Assembly (NCBI GenBank): GCA_022605425.2
Contig: JAKIMF020000007.1
Location: 248,001-312,000 of the forward strand
Length of the DNA stretch: 64,000 nucleotides
Direction: 5' to 3'
Origin: Hamiltosporidium tvaerminnensis
Taxonomy: Eukaryota; Microsporidia; Dubosqiidae
Both the position numbers and the translations under genes were made by a program. This document shows positions 22,600-32,328 of the stretch, piece after piece (positions within the stretch are counted from its first letter, which is position 1; each line of letters begins with the position of its first letter). The notes under the pieces are model-generated. The model did no database searches. It was not told where the DNA came from and worked only from the letters and a program-made list of their open reading frames with translations.

Positions 22600-23345
22600 T
22601 TTATCAATATAAATGATGGATGAGATAACCACATAAAAAACTTTCTGCTTGGCAATGAGTGTGTGAAAATGGTGTAAGGATCATTGTTTGGATTTTTGGT
22701 AGGAATAAAAACATACTAAATCCATCGATTTTTTAATGAGAGTTGTTATGAGGAGGAGAGGTCTAAGAAATGGAGAAATTTTTTCTACAAATTTATTTGT
22801 AGTTTTTAATGTAACCAGATTGCAGACCGCAGCTGAACATGTAGGTAATTGCCATTTAAAAGCATGGAAACCTAGCCTTGCTCACTCGGGTTAGAAGACT
22901 TAGCGCCTGGGAGATATAAAAATTAAAACCATTAAAAGCCGGGAGAGCTAATTAGCAGGTTATACCTGTTGGTATGACATTGCACTGTCAAGGTGGACCC
23001 CATGTAAGTCTCTGAAATATATCTTAGTTAGAAGTTTATTGGGTATAGAAAGTGTGGAGTAAGTGGGAATGCTGCATAGTCTTGGGGGAGCCCAGGGGGG
23101 GCTTCGGCCTTCGATCTCACTCCATGCAACGGACATTAACGAACTCCGGGCAACTGCCTCGCCTATTAATTAGGTTCTACACAGCTGGTAGATGAAAGGC
23201 TTTGAAACGTAGGTATCGCAGGGTTACTTATGGAGTGTTGGGGAGCAGTTATTAATGTTAAATCTAGAACTGCGTTTATGTGATGAAAACAAATATAACA
23301 CTTGCCACTTTTTTAAAAAAGATGTGATATTTTCAAATAAAACGT
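22600..23345 (+). mobile_element. Family X dispersed repeat, copy 2 (best preserved)
   Basis: Shares three ordered blocks with other copies. The 5' block contains GATAACCACATAAAAAACTT and GGATCATTGTTTGGATTTTT. The middle block (about 22830-23020) contains CATGGAAACCTAGCCTTGCT and CACTCGGG. The 3' block (about 23040-23345) contains CACTCCATGCAACGGACATT, CTGCCTCGCCTATTAATT, AGAACTGCGTTTATGTGAT and a final TTGCCACTTTTTTAAAAAAG palindrome. G+C is well above the surroundings. No frame is open for long in any copy. The 3' block is the part also found at 34.0-34.35 kb. It could be a SINE-like or other non-autonomous element, or the tail of a larger transposon; the class is unknown to me. Confidence 0.6.
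23097..23112 (+). other. cUUCGg tetraloop hairpin in family X
   Basis: GGGGGC-TTCG-GCCTTC can fold as a six-pair stem (C:G, G:C, G:C, G:U, G:U, G:C) closed by a UUCG loop, one of the most stable RNA hairpins. In the 34.1-kb copy the corresponding place has a different short hairpin, ACC-GAA-GGT. Confidence 0.45.
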
Positions 23346-23848
23346 AATATTTTATAAATATATTATAAATTAGTTATTACAAATTTTACATATTTTTACC
23401 TGGGTTTCTTTGGATTTTCTTTACGTTGATTTGCAATTTTTTTGAATATTACAAGTTGGCAACATATAATAAAATTGGGTGTCTGAATTCCGGATAAGAC
23501 CAGTCGCTTGGAAAGAAAATAATGATAGGAAGATAAGCAATTATTTTTCTTGCAATTTTGCTTGTATTTTCTCTGCTTCGGTATTGCAGTATTCGGTATT
23601 GTTTTATAACGTTTGGTTTTAATGCATATCTTCTTTTTTGCTTTTAATAGGCGATAAACATATTTCATATAAATTTTTTATTTTTCATAGAATTTTATAC
23701 TCGAATATTGATCATAAAAGAACTTTTTTTCTTTGTTGTTATTGATATCTATTATATATAATAATTTAAGCGCAAATTGTTATATAGCGTTGTTACATAC
23801 TGTATTTTAGAGGAATTATACTCTTATTTTTAAATATCCTACGGAATT
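23346..23848. other. AT-rich spacer, no convincing gene
   Basis: A 90-codon lysine-rich minus-strand frame (23396-23668) lies here. Its composition (K, N, I, C) is what random AT-rich DNA would give, and I see no motif. Confidence 0.45.
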
Positions 23849-23911
23849 TATAGTGTTTTTCGATCAATATAATAATCCTTGCAAGAATATAATAATTATT
23901 TTTTAAAAATT
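23849..23911. repeat. Left terminal inverted repeat of the IS630-type element
   Basis: Pairs with 25149-25211. The two differ by a few substitutions and by one two-base indel after GCAA. Confidence 0.85.
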
Positions 23912-23947
23912 AAAATGATAAACAGTACTTGAGATTTATTATTATTC

Positions 23948-25106
23948 AAGAATCACTTGCCTTACTTTAGCTTTTTGCAAATATCCTAACATTTTACCGT
24001 AAAAAGAACTACAATGTTCTCACGTGATCTCATTAAATTTTTCATAAATTAATTTTCTCAACTGAGGCTCAGTACCAGCACCACCTCAAATTACTTTATT
24101 TTTCTAAACTGAGAATACATTTTCATTTGGATTAAGAAATGGAGAGTAAGGTGGAAGATGTTTGATTCGATACGAAGCAATTTCCTGATCATCATTCAAT
24201 CCACGATAGTGATGAATTCTCGCATTGTCCATTACAAATATTGAGGTCAAATTTCCTTGCCTTTGACAACTTTCATTAATCTCCTTAATAAATAATCTGA
24301 AATCTTCACCATTTACGGCCCTCTCATGAATCTTATGGTATATCATACCATATTTGTTCATTGCTGCGACTACTGAAATATTTCTACTTCGAGCTGCTGT
24401 TACAGATAGGTATGCAGATGCACCTCTCATGTTACGACCTCTACTGGGGCTTGTGACTATGCAAACCCAACTTCATCTAAAAAGGCAAAGTTTTTGTCAT
24501 CGTTATCAACCTCGAACTCATGAAAAACAGTTGCGTAATTGGTTCTTAGCTCAATTGTCGAAAGTGTATTTCTACGCTCAGGCACTAATGTTACACGCTT
24601 TAGAGTGTAATGGAACTCCCTTAGTGCGCGATCAATTGTACTAGTTGACACATCAATATTAAATGTACATTTGACCCATTATGCCAACTCATACAGGGTT
24701 TTTGTACATTCCAAATCAACATAAGCTTGTAAGCTCTTTTTTATTTCCAAGATTAACTTTGAGCGCCTATCACCACCTCTTTTATCGACAAATACCAAGC
24801 CAGTTTTTAAATATCGTCTAACGATACTATTAGCCGTCTGGTAATTTATTCGATACATCGAGGCAATTGCGGACATAGAATAGCCTTCTAATGGATTTTC
24901 AATTATGCGTTCCCGATCATTAATAGAAACATTTTGTTTCCTTAGAGTTGGAATAGTGGTTAGTGGGGGATTTTCATCATGTGATCCCGATTTTTTCACG
25001 AGACACTTCAAAACATTGTCATTTTCGCGCTTTAAACATTCTGGTGTTTCACCTAATAAATCATATTTGTTCTCGGAGTATTTTTACTTGAAAAATAATT
25101 TGACAT
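23948..25106 (-). pseudogene. IS630-type DDE transposase, broken by stops and frameshifts
   Basis: On the minus strand the protein can be followed from an ATG at 25106 to a TAA near 23948, about 380 residues, the usual size. Order of parts: an N-terminal stretch with a frameshift near 25050; an HTH region (NPLEGYSMSAIASMYRINYQ); then a single in-frame TAA at 24679-24681 with good sequence resuming at once after it; the first catalytic Asp in FAFLDEVGF; a frameshift near 24430-24457; the second Asp in VMDNARIHHYRG; SPFLNPNEN with the catalytic Glu; and a C-terminal tail with three more stops that still reads LRKLIYEKFNEIT and FYGKMLGYLQ. The DDE triad is intact although the frame is not. Such elements cut and paste at TA sites. 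The copy cannot make a full protein. Confidence 0.88.
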
Positions 25107-25148
25107 GGGAGTTAATTTTATAATGAATGAATAATTTTTTAAATTTTT

Positions 25149-25211
25149 ATTTTTTAAAAATAATTATTATATTGATTGCAAGGGTTATTATAGTAATCGA
25201 AAAACCCTATA
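25149..25211. repeat. Right terminal inverted repeat of the IS630-type element
   Basis: Inverted partner of 23849-23911; ends in TA. Confidence 0.85.
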
Positions 25212-26148
25212 TCTTTTATAACTAATTAAGCTTGGAAACTCTTTAAACTGTCAAAAAGAAAAACACAAAAAATGTATAAAAAAAGATGAAGAGACATCTG
25301 TTATTCGAATATCATCAGAAAATGAATTAATATTGCCTAGAAATACATGTAAATTAACATAATTCAGGGTATGTGCCTTTTTTATGTAAATTTCAAATTA
25401 TGCACTTTTCCGAATAGAAAGGCAAGAGAAATTGAAAGAAAGAATCTGAAGGCGTAGGTTGGGTTATAATGTGAATTTACTGTAAACAACAAAGGGCTTA
25501 CCTCTGAATAATAACCAATTATAAATTTTCTCTGCTTTAATATTAAATATACGATGAAAATGAAGGATGAAGGTTTTATGCCAAAAAAACAATTTCTCGG
25601 CAATATTTTGATTACTTTTTTTCACAAATAATTTTAAAAAGTAAGACCCGATATTATATTTGAGTAATTTATTTTCTTGAAATTGATAATATACAAGTTT
25701 ACTATAGTATTTTTTTTTAATTCAAAACTTTTATAACTTGATTATAACCGATTTTAATTGTATCGTAATAACTTGTTGAACAAATCCTGATATTTATGAC
25801 TTTAAAATTAAACATATCTCAAAATTCAAGATTAAAAATAATGCAAAATCGGAAATTCTTTATTGGAATCATATTTGATGACAATTTTAGTCGTTTTTTC
25901 GGCACACTTCACAGACTTACATGTTCGATTTCAAAAACACTCAACTAAAAGATATCTAACTATTAACAATCAAATATCTAACAAACCCCTATAGTTAAAA
26001 CTGTCCAAAGACAATAATTGATTCCTGAGAATCACCTAAAACAGCAAAAAGCTTATATGAGCCAAATAACAGGCAAAGAAAGATTTTAGAAATGAAAGGC
26101 AATAAAAATCGTGAAAAACAAATAAATTAATATTAAAAAGTATCTTTT
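25212..26148. other. AT-rich intergenic stretch, no gene seen
   Basis: A 73-codon minus-strand frame (25382-25603) has no motif and is not called. Confidence 0.5.
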
Positions 26149-26161
26149 ATCGATAAATCTG
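26149..26161. repeat. 13-bp target-site duplication, left copy (LINE copy 1)
   Basis: ATCGATAAATCTG, repeated exactly at 29968-29980. The bases outside the two copies differ, so the duplication is 13 bp. Confidence 0.9.
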
Positions 26162-27103
26162 ATGGGTAGAAAGAAAAATGTTAGCAGCGAAATATCGAAT
26201 AATACCAAAATAAAGGCTGCAAACGACGCTGATGAGGTGAAAAAGAGTGATAGTGAGATACAAAAATGTAAGCTACACCCACCGGCGATTCCCCTACCTT
26301 CCTCCTCCTACACAACAATAACACCTCCACCACCAAGCCAAACATGCAGTAAAATGCAAAATAGTGGGCTTGACACCTTACCTTCGCCTAATGCACCAGT
26401 TCCCTCTTCGGTTGAAGTCTCTGCGTGCGAGCCATCGTACGACATGACAAGCCTCTGTACTCTAGCTATTCCGGAAGGTAACAGGCTAATGGCATTGCGG
26501 ACGATATTCGATTCCGTAACAGCCGACCCGAAGGAATGGCCTCGAATTGTTTTTTTTGCAGTACAGACAAGGTTTGAAAGAATGCCAAGAAATGGCTGGA
26601 CAGAGCTTCACAGGTACTATAATGAGAAATTTGGCTGCACTGAAACTCTCGAAGTGTTAAAAAAATTGGCACAAAGTGAGATGGGAAAGGATGTAAAATC
26701 AGAAGAGAATGGAGAGCGACGTAGAATCGCCACTTGTCTCGCTGATACATGCACCTTGACCGACACCACGGAGTACATAAACCTGAGAGATAAATTCTTG
26801 AGTAAAATCAAAGAAATCTCTGAGAACGAAATTGGAAAAGTGGTGGTCCGAACTAGAAAACATCCAAATGAATTGGTTGATAGTAAAGTTCTGGATCTCA
26901 TAAATCGAGTAGTCGGTGAATATGCAGGAGCACATGTACCTGAGTCAATTACGGAAGCCGCGTATATCATGCAAGCTGCGCAGGTATGCTATGACGAGGC
27001 AACACGTAAAGAGAAGCCTAGATCCGCTGGGAAGAAAAGCATAGAAAGTAAAATTTCTAAGTTAGTACTTTCCAAAGATCTTCTCGAGAAGGCTCGTAAG
27101 TAG
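26162..27103 (+). CDS. LINE ORF1 / N-terminal domain
   Basis: 313 codons from the ATG at the element boundary to a TAG. Residues ~1-30 are basic, ~40-90 are Pro/Ser-rich, and the rest is a probably helical domain with many E, K and L residues. No zinc finger or RRM is visible, unlike the N-terminal fingers of classical R2 proteins. It is in the same frame as the RT frame 42 bases downstream, separated by two TAG codons (27101-27103 and 27119-27121). The minus-strand copy at 57.7-61.5 kb carries clear homologues of this domain. It is either the N-terminus of a single polyprotein now cut by nonsense mutations or a true ORF1; nucleic-acid binding is only a guess from the position. Confidence 0.8.
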   Translation: MGRKKNVSSEISNNTKIKAANDADEVKKSDSEIQKCKLHPPAIPLPSSSYTTITPPPPSQTCSKMQNSGLDTLPSPNAPVPSSVEVSACEPSYDMTSLCTLAIPEGNRLMALRTIFDSVTADPKEWPRIVFFAVQTRFERMPRNGWTELHRYYNEKFGCTETLEVLKKLAQSEMGKDVKSEENGERRRIATCLADTCTLTDTTEYINLRDKFLSKIKEISENEIGKVVVRTRKHPNELVDSKVLDLINRVVGEYAGAHVPESITEAAYIMQAAQVCYDEATRKEKPRSAGKKSIESKISKLVLSKDLLEKARK

Positions 27104-27145
27104 GAAAAGCTCTCCATTTAGGAAACGAAGAGCCTTAAGAAAGTC

Positions 27146-29923
27146 ATGCGAGAGTTTTATTTAAACTTGAGCAGCGTAACTGATCTTTCTGAGGCTTTAG
27201 TTAAGAAGAATGAGTCTTTGAATGTTTACGAGAAAAAAATTACGATGCATGAAAGTAGGAAGCAATTCCGAAAAGAGAATCGTATGTTTGAGCTTTTCCG
27301 AGGTCGATTTTATCGTGGGTTATCCGAGCGTGTGGAATCCGAGCATGTGGTTAGCCGTGATGAAATTGTGAGTTTTTGGTCTACAATGTGGAACAAAAAT
27401 GATGACACAGTCACGTACGATGATTATTTGATTCCATTTGTATCAGATAATCATCCGACCACGTTTCCTTCACTTGATGAATTTGTGAATATCATTAATT
27501 GGCTCCCTAATTGGAAAGCTGCTGGAATTGATGGTATTTACAATTTTTTCATTAAGAAACTTACAACTCTTCACAAATATCTTTATGATATTGTGAAAGT
27601 TATATGTTTAGAAGGAACACCTCAAGCTGATTGGTTTTACTGCGGGCTTACGTATTTGATACCGAAAGGAATTCCACGAAGAGGCTCTGACTACAGGCCA
27701 ATCACTTGTATGTCCAACCTCTATAAGTTAACGACAAAGTGTGTAACGAAAGTCGTTCAACTTGAAGTGGAAAGGCGAGGGTTGCTTGCAGAGAACCAAC
27801 TAGGGGCGGTAAGAGGTGTGCAGGGAGCGAAAGAGCAGGCTCTACTGAATATTGCCTTAAATAAAGAGTATGGAAATAATCTTAAGGCAACATGGATTGA
27901 TGTTAAAAAGGCTTATGATTCAATAGATCATGCTTATTTAACTCAATGCATTGAAAACCTTAATTTACCTGATTGGATCCTGAAATTTATTAAGGTAATT
28001 ATATCAAAATGGAAAATTGATATATCAGTAGGGCCTGAAAAAATCATGAGCAAGAAGATTGATAGAGGGATTCTACAAGGAGATAGTCTGTCACCTTTGT
28101 TATTTGTGTTGTGTATGGATCCATTAAGCCGAAAGCTTAATGAAAAATACACAAAAGTGACAGTACAAACAGATGCAGAATCTCATTCTACTAATCATCT
28201 CTTGTTTATTGATATTCTTAAGCTCCTTGCAAAAGACAGCTCCACATTGAGTGCTATGACAGGCGAGGCAAAGGAATTTTTAGAGGTGATTGGCTTAGAG
28301 ATTAACAAAGAGAAGTCAGCCACAAATGATACGTGTTGTGAAGATACTGCTACTCTTCTAGAAGGTGTTAGTGTTTACAAATATTTAGGAATAATAGAAG
28401 ATAGCAGAGGAATCCCAACACGTAGCTCATTTGAAGAAGTACAGAGCAAACTTATATCAAGAGTTGAAAGACTTTGTCACACTAGATTAAATGCAAAAAA
28501 TTTATTTTCTGCAATCAATCAACATGCGATATCGTTAATCAACTACCACATAGGAGTACTTCGACTTGAACCGGCTGACTTCTCTAAGTTAGATCATGCA
28601 GTGCGTGCGGTGTTGGTTAAAAATAAGATACATCTCCGCCCAGGATGTAAAGAGCGGTTGTATCTTCCTAGAACAGAACTTGGAAGAGGCCTACATAGTG
28701 TTGAGTTGCGAAGCGAACATATGCTTCTGCAACTCTTGGATTGTCTGGAAAAAAGTAAAGAAATATCAACTAGACGAGCAGCAATCCTCAAGGTGGAGAA
28801 TAATAATAAAACCCATCTTGCACTAATAAAAGGCTTCTTAAAAGTAAAGTACAGGTTGGTAGAAGAAGTCACTAAGAAAAGTTTAGAAGAAGCTCAACTT
28901 GCAAAACTATATAACGAAATAGAAAAACGAAAACTCCATTCAAAGTTATATAATGCAAGGAAAAATGAGCTTGTGAGTGTTAGTGACTCTTCAAGATGGC
29001 TAAAGAGAGGAAATATTAGGCCACGAAATGAAGCTGTGTTCTGCTATATCCAGGATAGAAATGTATTCTGGGGAGCAGATGGTGTGTGTCAACATTGCGG
29101 GAAGTCTGGTAAGACTGTGGATCATCTAGCAACTAGATGTGAAAAAATGCTAGGCCATGATTACACTAGACGGCATAATGAAGTGGTTAGATGCCTACAC
29201 CTTCTCCTTCTAAATAGATATAAGTTTAAGTCTTCAAAACGAATAAGGAGCCACTCAGTTCAAGAAATTCTTGATAATGAGTATGCAGAGATAAGAGTGG
29301 ACACCAGAATTAAAACTGATGTTAAAATTCGGAATAACAGACCGGACATATTTATTTTAGATAAGAAGAAGAATAAGATAACACTCATTGAAGTAGGAAT
29401 CACTTCCCAAGATTCACTTCAAATAGTTGAAACTGAAAAACTTAGGAAGTATGACCTGTTAGCCAATGAGTTGGGCCTTATTTATAAGTGTAGTGTTGAG
29501 ATAATCCCTTATGTGATGACCTGGGACGGTATTGTGACAAAATACCATAAATCTCATCTTAAAAGACTAGAAATACCCATGAATGTAGAAGCATACATTC
29601 AGTCTATAGTACTTAAAAAGACAGTCGAAACTATTTCCTTTGATCGACGAAGAGGACTTGAGTCAGGACTAAATGCCGAAGAGAGCTGGGAGAGAGCGTC
29701 AATGGGTGTTATTATGAGATCAGAGATGCATGAGGAACCAATACCCCCTTTAAAAGAAGCGAAAACAGAGGAAGATGGTGCCAAAAATTTTAAACCAAAA
29801 TATAAAGCCCCCTTTATTTTACAAGGAGGAACCACTTTAGAGGAACCGACCAATAACATAAATGAAGAGTCGGATTTGGAAGAAGAGACAAAAGTGGTTA
29901 AAGAGGTAGAAGAAAACATGTAA
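27146..29923 (+). CDS. LINE reverse transcriptase with CCHC knuckle and restriction-like endonuclease; catalytic FIDD is FIDI
   Basis: 925 codons. The RT domain occupies about residues 95-420: WKAAGIDGI, DYRPITCMSNLYKL, motif A DVKKAYDSIDH with its catalytic Asp, motif B RGILQGDSLSPLLF, and motif C HLLFIDILKL. Motif C should carry two Asp; here residue 356 is Asp but 357 is Ile (28214-28216 ATT), whereas the decayed copy on the minus strand keeps FIDD. This copy should therefore be unable to polymerise DNA. A thumb and connector follow. The CCHC knuckle has Cys648, Cys651, His660 and Cys665. The endonuclease has RPD (Asp734) and LIEVG (Glu749). The C-terminus is acidic. In the family the endonuclease nicks the target and the RT copies the RNA onto the nick. 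The start at 27146 is the first ATG after the TAGs. Confidence 0.93.
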   Translation: MREFYLNLSSVTDLSEALVKKNESLNVYEKKITMHESRKQFRKENRMFELFRGRFYRGLSERVESEHVVSRDEIVSFWSTMWNKNDDTVTYDDYLIPFVSDNHPTTFPSLDEFVNIINWLPNWKAAGIDGIYNFFIKKLTTLHKYLYDIVKVICLEGTPQADWFYCGLTYLIPKGIPRRGSDYRPITCMSNLYKLTTKCVTKVVQLEVERRGLLAENQLGAVRGVQGAKEQALLNIALNKEYGNNLKATWIDVKKAYDSIDHAYLTQCIENLNLPDWILKFIKVIISKWKIDISVGPEKIMSKKIDRGILQGDSLSPLLFVLCMDPLSRKLNEKYTKVTVQTDAESHSTNHLLFIDILKLLAKDSSTLSAMTGEAKEFLEVIGLEINKEKSATNDTCCEDTATLLEGVSVYKYLGIIEDSRGIPTRSSFEEVQSKLISRVERLCHTRLNAKNLFSAINQHAISLINYHIGVLRLEPADFSKLDHAVRAVLVKNKIHLRPGCKERLYLPRTELGRGLHSVELRSEHMLLQLLDCLEKSKEISTRRAAILKVENNNKTHLALIKGFLKVKYRLVEEVTKKSLEEAQLAKLYNEIEKRKLHSKLYNARKNELVSVSDSSRWLKRGNIRPRNEAVFCYIQDRNVFWGADGVCQHCGKSGKTVDHLATRCEKMLGHDYTRRHNEVVRCLHLLLLNRYKFKSSKRIRSHSVQEILDNEYAEIRVDTRIKTDVKIRNNRPDIFILDKKKNKITLIEVGITSQDSLQIVETEKLRKYDLLANELGLIYKCSVEIIPYVMTWDGIVTKYHKSHLKRLEIPMNVEAYIQSIVLKKTVETISFDRRRGLESGLNAEESWERASMGVIMRSEMHEEPIPPLKEAKTEEDGAKNFKPKYKAPFILQGGTTLEEPTNNINEESDLEEETKVVKEVEENM

Positions 29924-29967
29924 AAATGGTAAAAAATATTTTAACCCAGAATTTTATTAAATAAAAA

Positions 29968-29980
29968 ATCGATAAATCTG
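29968..29980. repeat. 13-bp target-site duplication, right copy (LINE copy 1)
   Basis: Exact repeat of 26149-26161, directly after the A-rich 3' tail of the element. Confidence 0.9.
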
Positions 29981-30419
29981 GATTACTTGAATATTTAATT
30001 TTTGAAGACCAACCACACCTTTTAAACCTTAAATAATCAAATATAATGTATAAAATAAAAATTCAAATATTTTACGATTGAAAAAACCTTAAAGAAAATA
30101 GAGAGCGTATCTCCACGTAAACGAATTTTCTCTCTTTATCTTGGTTATGATGAAATTAATTTAGTTAGCGCAATTATAAATATTTAAAGAGGGCGATATA
30201 AACAGAAAATATATCAATACAAGATATAATATCTTGTAGAAAAAGGAAAGTTAATAGTCATAGAATAAGTTAAAAAATTTGTTTAAAAGTAGATGCTTTT
30301 TATAAAAGAGAAATTGATATAAATTATTCATGATGTAAAGCTGCATCATCTTTTAAGAAATTTTTAAGTTAACAAAATTTTAAAAAGGATCATAGCAAAA
30401 AATTCTCTTAAAGATTAAG
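29981..30419. other. AT-rich intergenic stretch, no gene seen
   Basis: Nothing recognisable between the LINE and the next fragment. Confidence 0.5.
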
Positions 30420-30600
30420 AAAAAATATAAGAAGAAATTTCGATCTAGAGTTGAAAGAATTCGACAAACTAGATTCACTACAAAAATATATATTTCTGTA
30501 ATTAATTAACAGGTAATCTATTTTAATCATTTATCACGTGCGAACAGTTTAGCCTAGGTAGTTAAAATTCACATTTAGATAATAAAATGCATACAATTTA
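30420..30600 (+). mobile_element. Decayed LINE fragment (RT thumb region)
   Basis: Matches copy 1 around 28440-28570. Both carry AGAGTTGAAAGA followed by ACTAGATT, a run of A, TTTCTG and AATTAA/AATCAA. The frame is destroyed. Confidence 0.55.
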
Positions 30601-32328
30601 ATGAAAAAAAGGGAAAGATATAGATGGTGCATAAGATGCGCCTTTTTATTTTCATATATGAGATCAAGGGCTTAAATTTGTCGGTTTCGATAAAAAAATA
30701 TATCTAGTTCAGTTTGTGGATGCTCTAAAAATCCCTAAAAAAAGATTTACTTGAAGAAAAACTATGCCTTAAAATGTGAAAGTATAGAACTAAATCTTCC
30801 AAAAAAATAAATTTTTTATTCCCGTCAAATTAAATTGAAAAAAAATATTATCTGAGAAATATTTATAAAGTTTAATTTTTAGATTTATACTAAACTAGAA
30901 AATAAATATATCATTAAAAGTCCAATACTCCCCACCCCCCAAAAAAAAGTAATTTGTATTATTTCTTCTGACATTTGGTTCTTAAAAGGGAAGATAAAAT
31001 TATCAATGATTTCCTTTGTTTTAGTTTTAAGACAGAAAACGAATTTCTGACTACTATACAAGAATATTAAGGTTGTTTTTGGTTTTAAAAATTCCAAAGT
31101 TGTGTTAAAAAACTAGATACTGTAGAAATGACATTAGGACTAATTAGCATGCCTCAAAATATAAATTTCGGCTTCGAAATTAACATCTCCTGCATAATTA
31201 TGCATATAGGTATCAAGACATATAAATATCAATTTGTGTAAGAAATCCTAAAAAAATGTAAGCGAAAATAAAATGAAATACAAAATGTCTCTATACAGAC
31301 TCAAAAATTGATTCAAGATATAAAAAACCAAATAATATTACGCTTTAAAAGTGTTTTACCTTCAAAAATATTCACTTTACATTTTTCAAACCTAAAGACC
31401 AAAAGATCCAATGTATTAATACATAAAAAAAGACCATTTGTAGTTTGATATTAAGATAATATCATATATAATAACTTTAAATGTTTCAAAAACCGAATAT
31501 CATTGGTTGAACTATAGAAGTTTCGTATACTAATATTATTGAAGGCCTGGATTTAGTCTACGCTAAAACAAAAATACACAAAACTATATATTTCGATCGG
31601 TGAAAAAAAAGATCTGAAGCCAGATACAAATAGTAATGTAATAATGCATCAGAAATATATTACAAAGAGCAGGAATCAATGAACAAAAAACAACTTCATT
31701 AAAAATACATGTAAATGAAAACATAAAATGGTAGGCAAGTAAATACAAAACATTAGCGTAAAAGTAGGGATTAAAAGTCAAATTATAAAATTTTAACTAA
31801 AATATGAAAAAAAAAACTCAAATATAAATGTAAAACACAGATAAAGTAAATCAGAAAATAGATAGAAATGTAAAAGAAAATAGAGAGAAAACATCTGAAT
31901 ATTATAATTGATTTAATGGAAATGTAAAAATTTAAAGTCTTATATTTTATTCGAGGTTCCTTTCAAAATCATTTATTTAAAATATAGAGAACAATGATTG
32001 TAATTTATATTCGATACTTCACAGGCTTAAGAATGCTTAAATAACGATCATAATTAGTGTTTAAAATCATTTATTTTATAAAATTTTGCACGTTCTCAAT
32101 TACAGGAACTCAATATCCATCTCAAAATACAAATTTTATAATCTATTGTAAATTTACACTTAAAAATAATGTAACAGAATTTAAATTTTCTGTAAAATAA
32201 TCTTTGAACTAAAAAAAGTGTTTTTGAACGAAAAGTGTGGTTTTAAATTGAAAACATTGGGAAATTGAAACTAAAACTTAAAGAATTTAAATATATAAGA
32301 AATTTAAAACGTTGAGAAAATTTATCCC
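30601..32328. other. AT-rich intergenic stretch, no gene seen
   Basis: Stops in all frames; short frames at 30885-31097 and 31584-31781 on the minus strand lack any motif. Confidence 0.55.

Larger units (their letters stand above)
23849..25211 (-). mobile_element. IS630/Tc1/mariner-type element with both inverted repeats and TA ends
   Basis: A 1363-bp element. Its two ends are imperfect inverted repeats of about 60 bp: the left end starts TATAGTGTTTTTCGAT, and the right end, read inward on the other strand, starts TATAGGGTTTTTCGAT. Both continue through CCTTGCAA to AATATAATAATTATTTTT. The outermost bases at each end are TA, as expected for the TA target duplication of this superfamily. Between the repeats lies one minus-strand transposase gene (23948-25106) with nonsense and frameshift lesions. 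The ends are well kept, so the copy could still be mobilised by a transposase supplied elsewhere (inference). Confidence 0.85.
26162..29967 (+). mobile_element. Full-length R2/R4-type non-LTR retrotransposon (LINE), copy 1
   Basis: A 3806-bp insertion bounded by a perfect 13-bp direct repeat. It holds an N-terminal frame and an RT plus restriction-like-endonuclease frame in the same reading phase. It ends with AACCCAGAATTTTATTAAAT and a short A-rich tail, the same 3' end as in four other copies in this window. The first base after the left target repeat is the A of the initiator ATG, so the inserted DNA has no 5' untranslated region; the 57.7-61.5 kb copy also stops resembling this one just upstream of its ATG. 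The R2/R4-type assignment rests on the C-terminal CCHC knuckle and the PD-(D/E)XK-like endonuclease instead of an N-terminal apurinic endonuclease. Coding regions have markedly higher GC than host genes here. Confidence 0.92.

Noticed and set aside
23396-23668. 90-codon Lys-rich minus-strand frame
   Set aside because: Composition expected from random AT-rich DNA, no motif, and wedged between two mobile elements.
26466-26970. Three overlapping minus-strand frames of 78-117 codons
   Set aside because: Antisense of the LINE N-terminal domain.
29599-29919. 106-codon minus-strand frame
   Set aside because: Antisense of the LINE C-terminus; the same shadow appears at 57821-58150 and 6794-7000.
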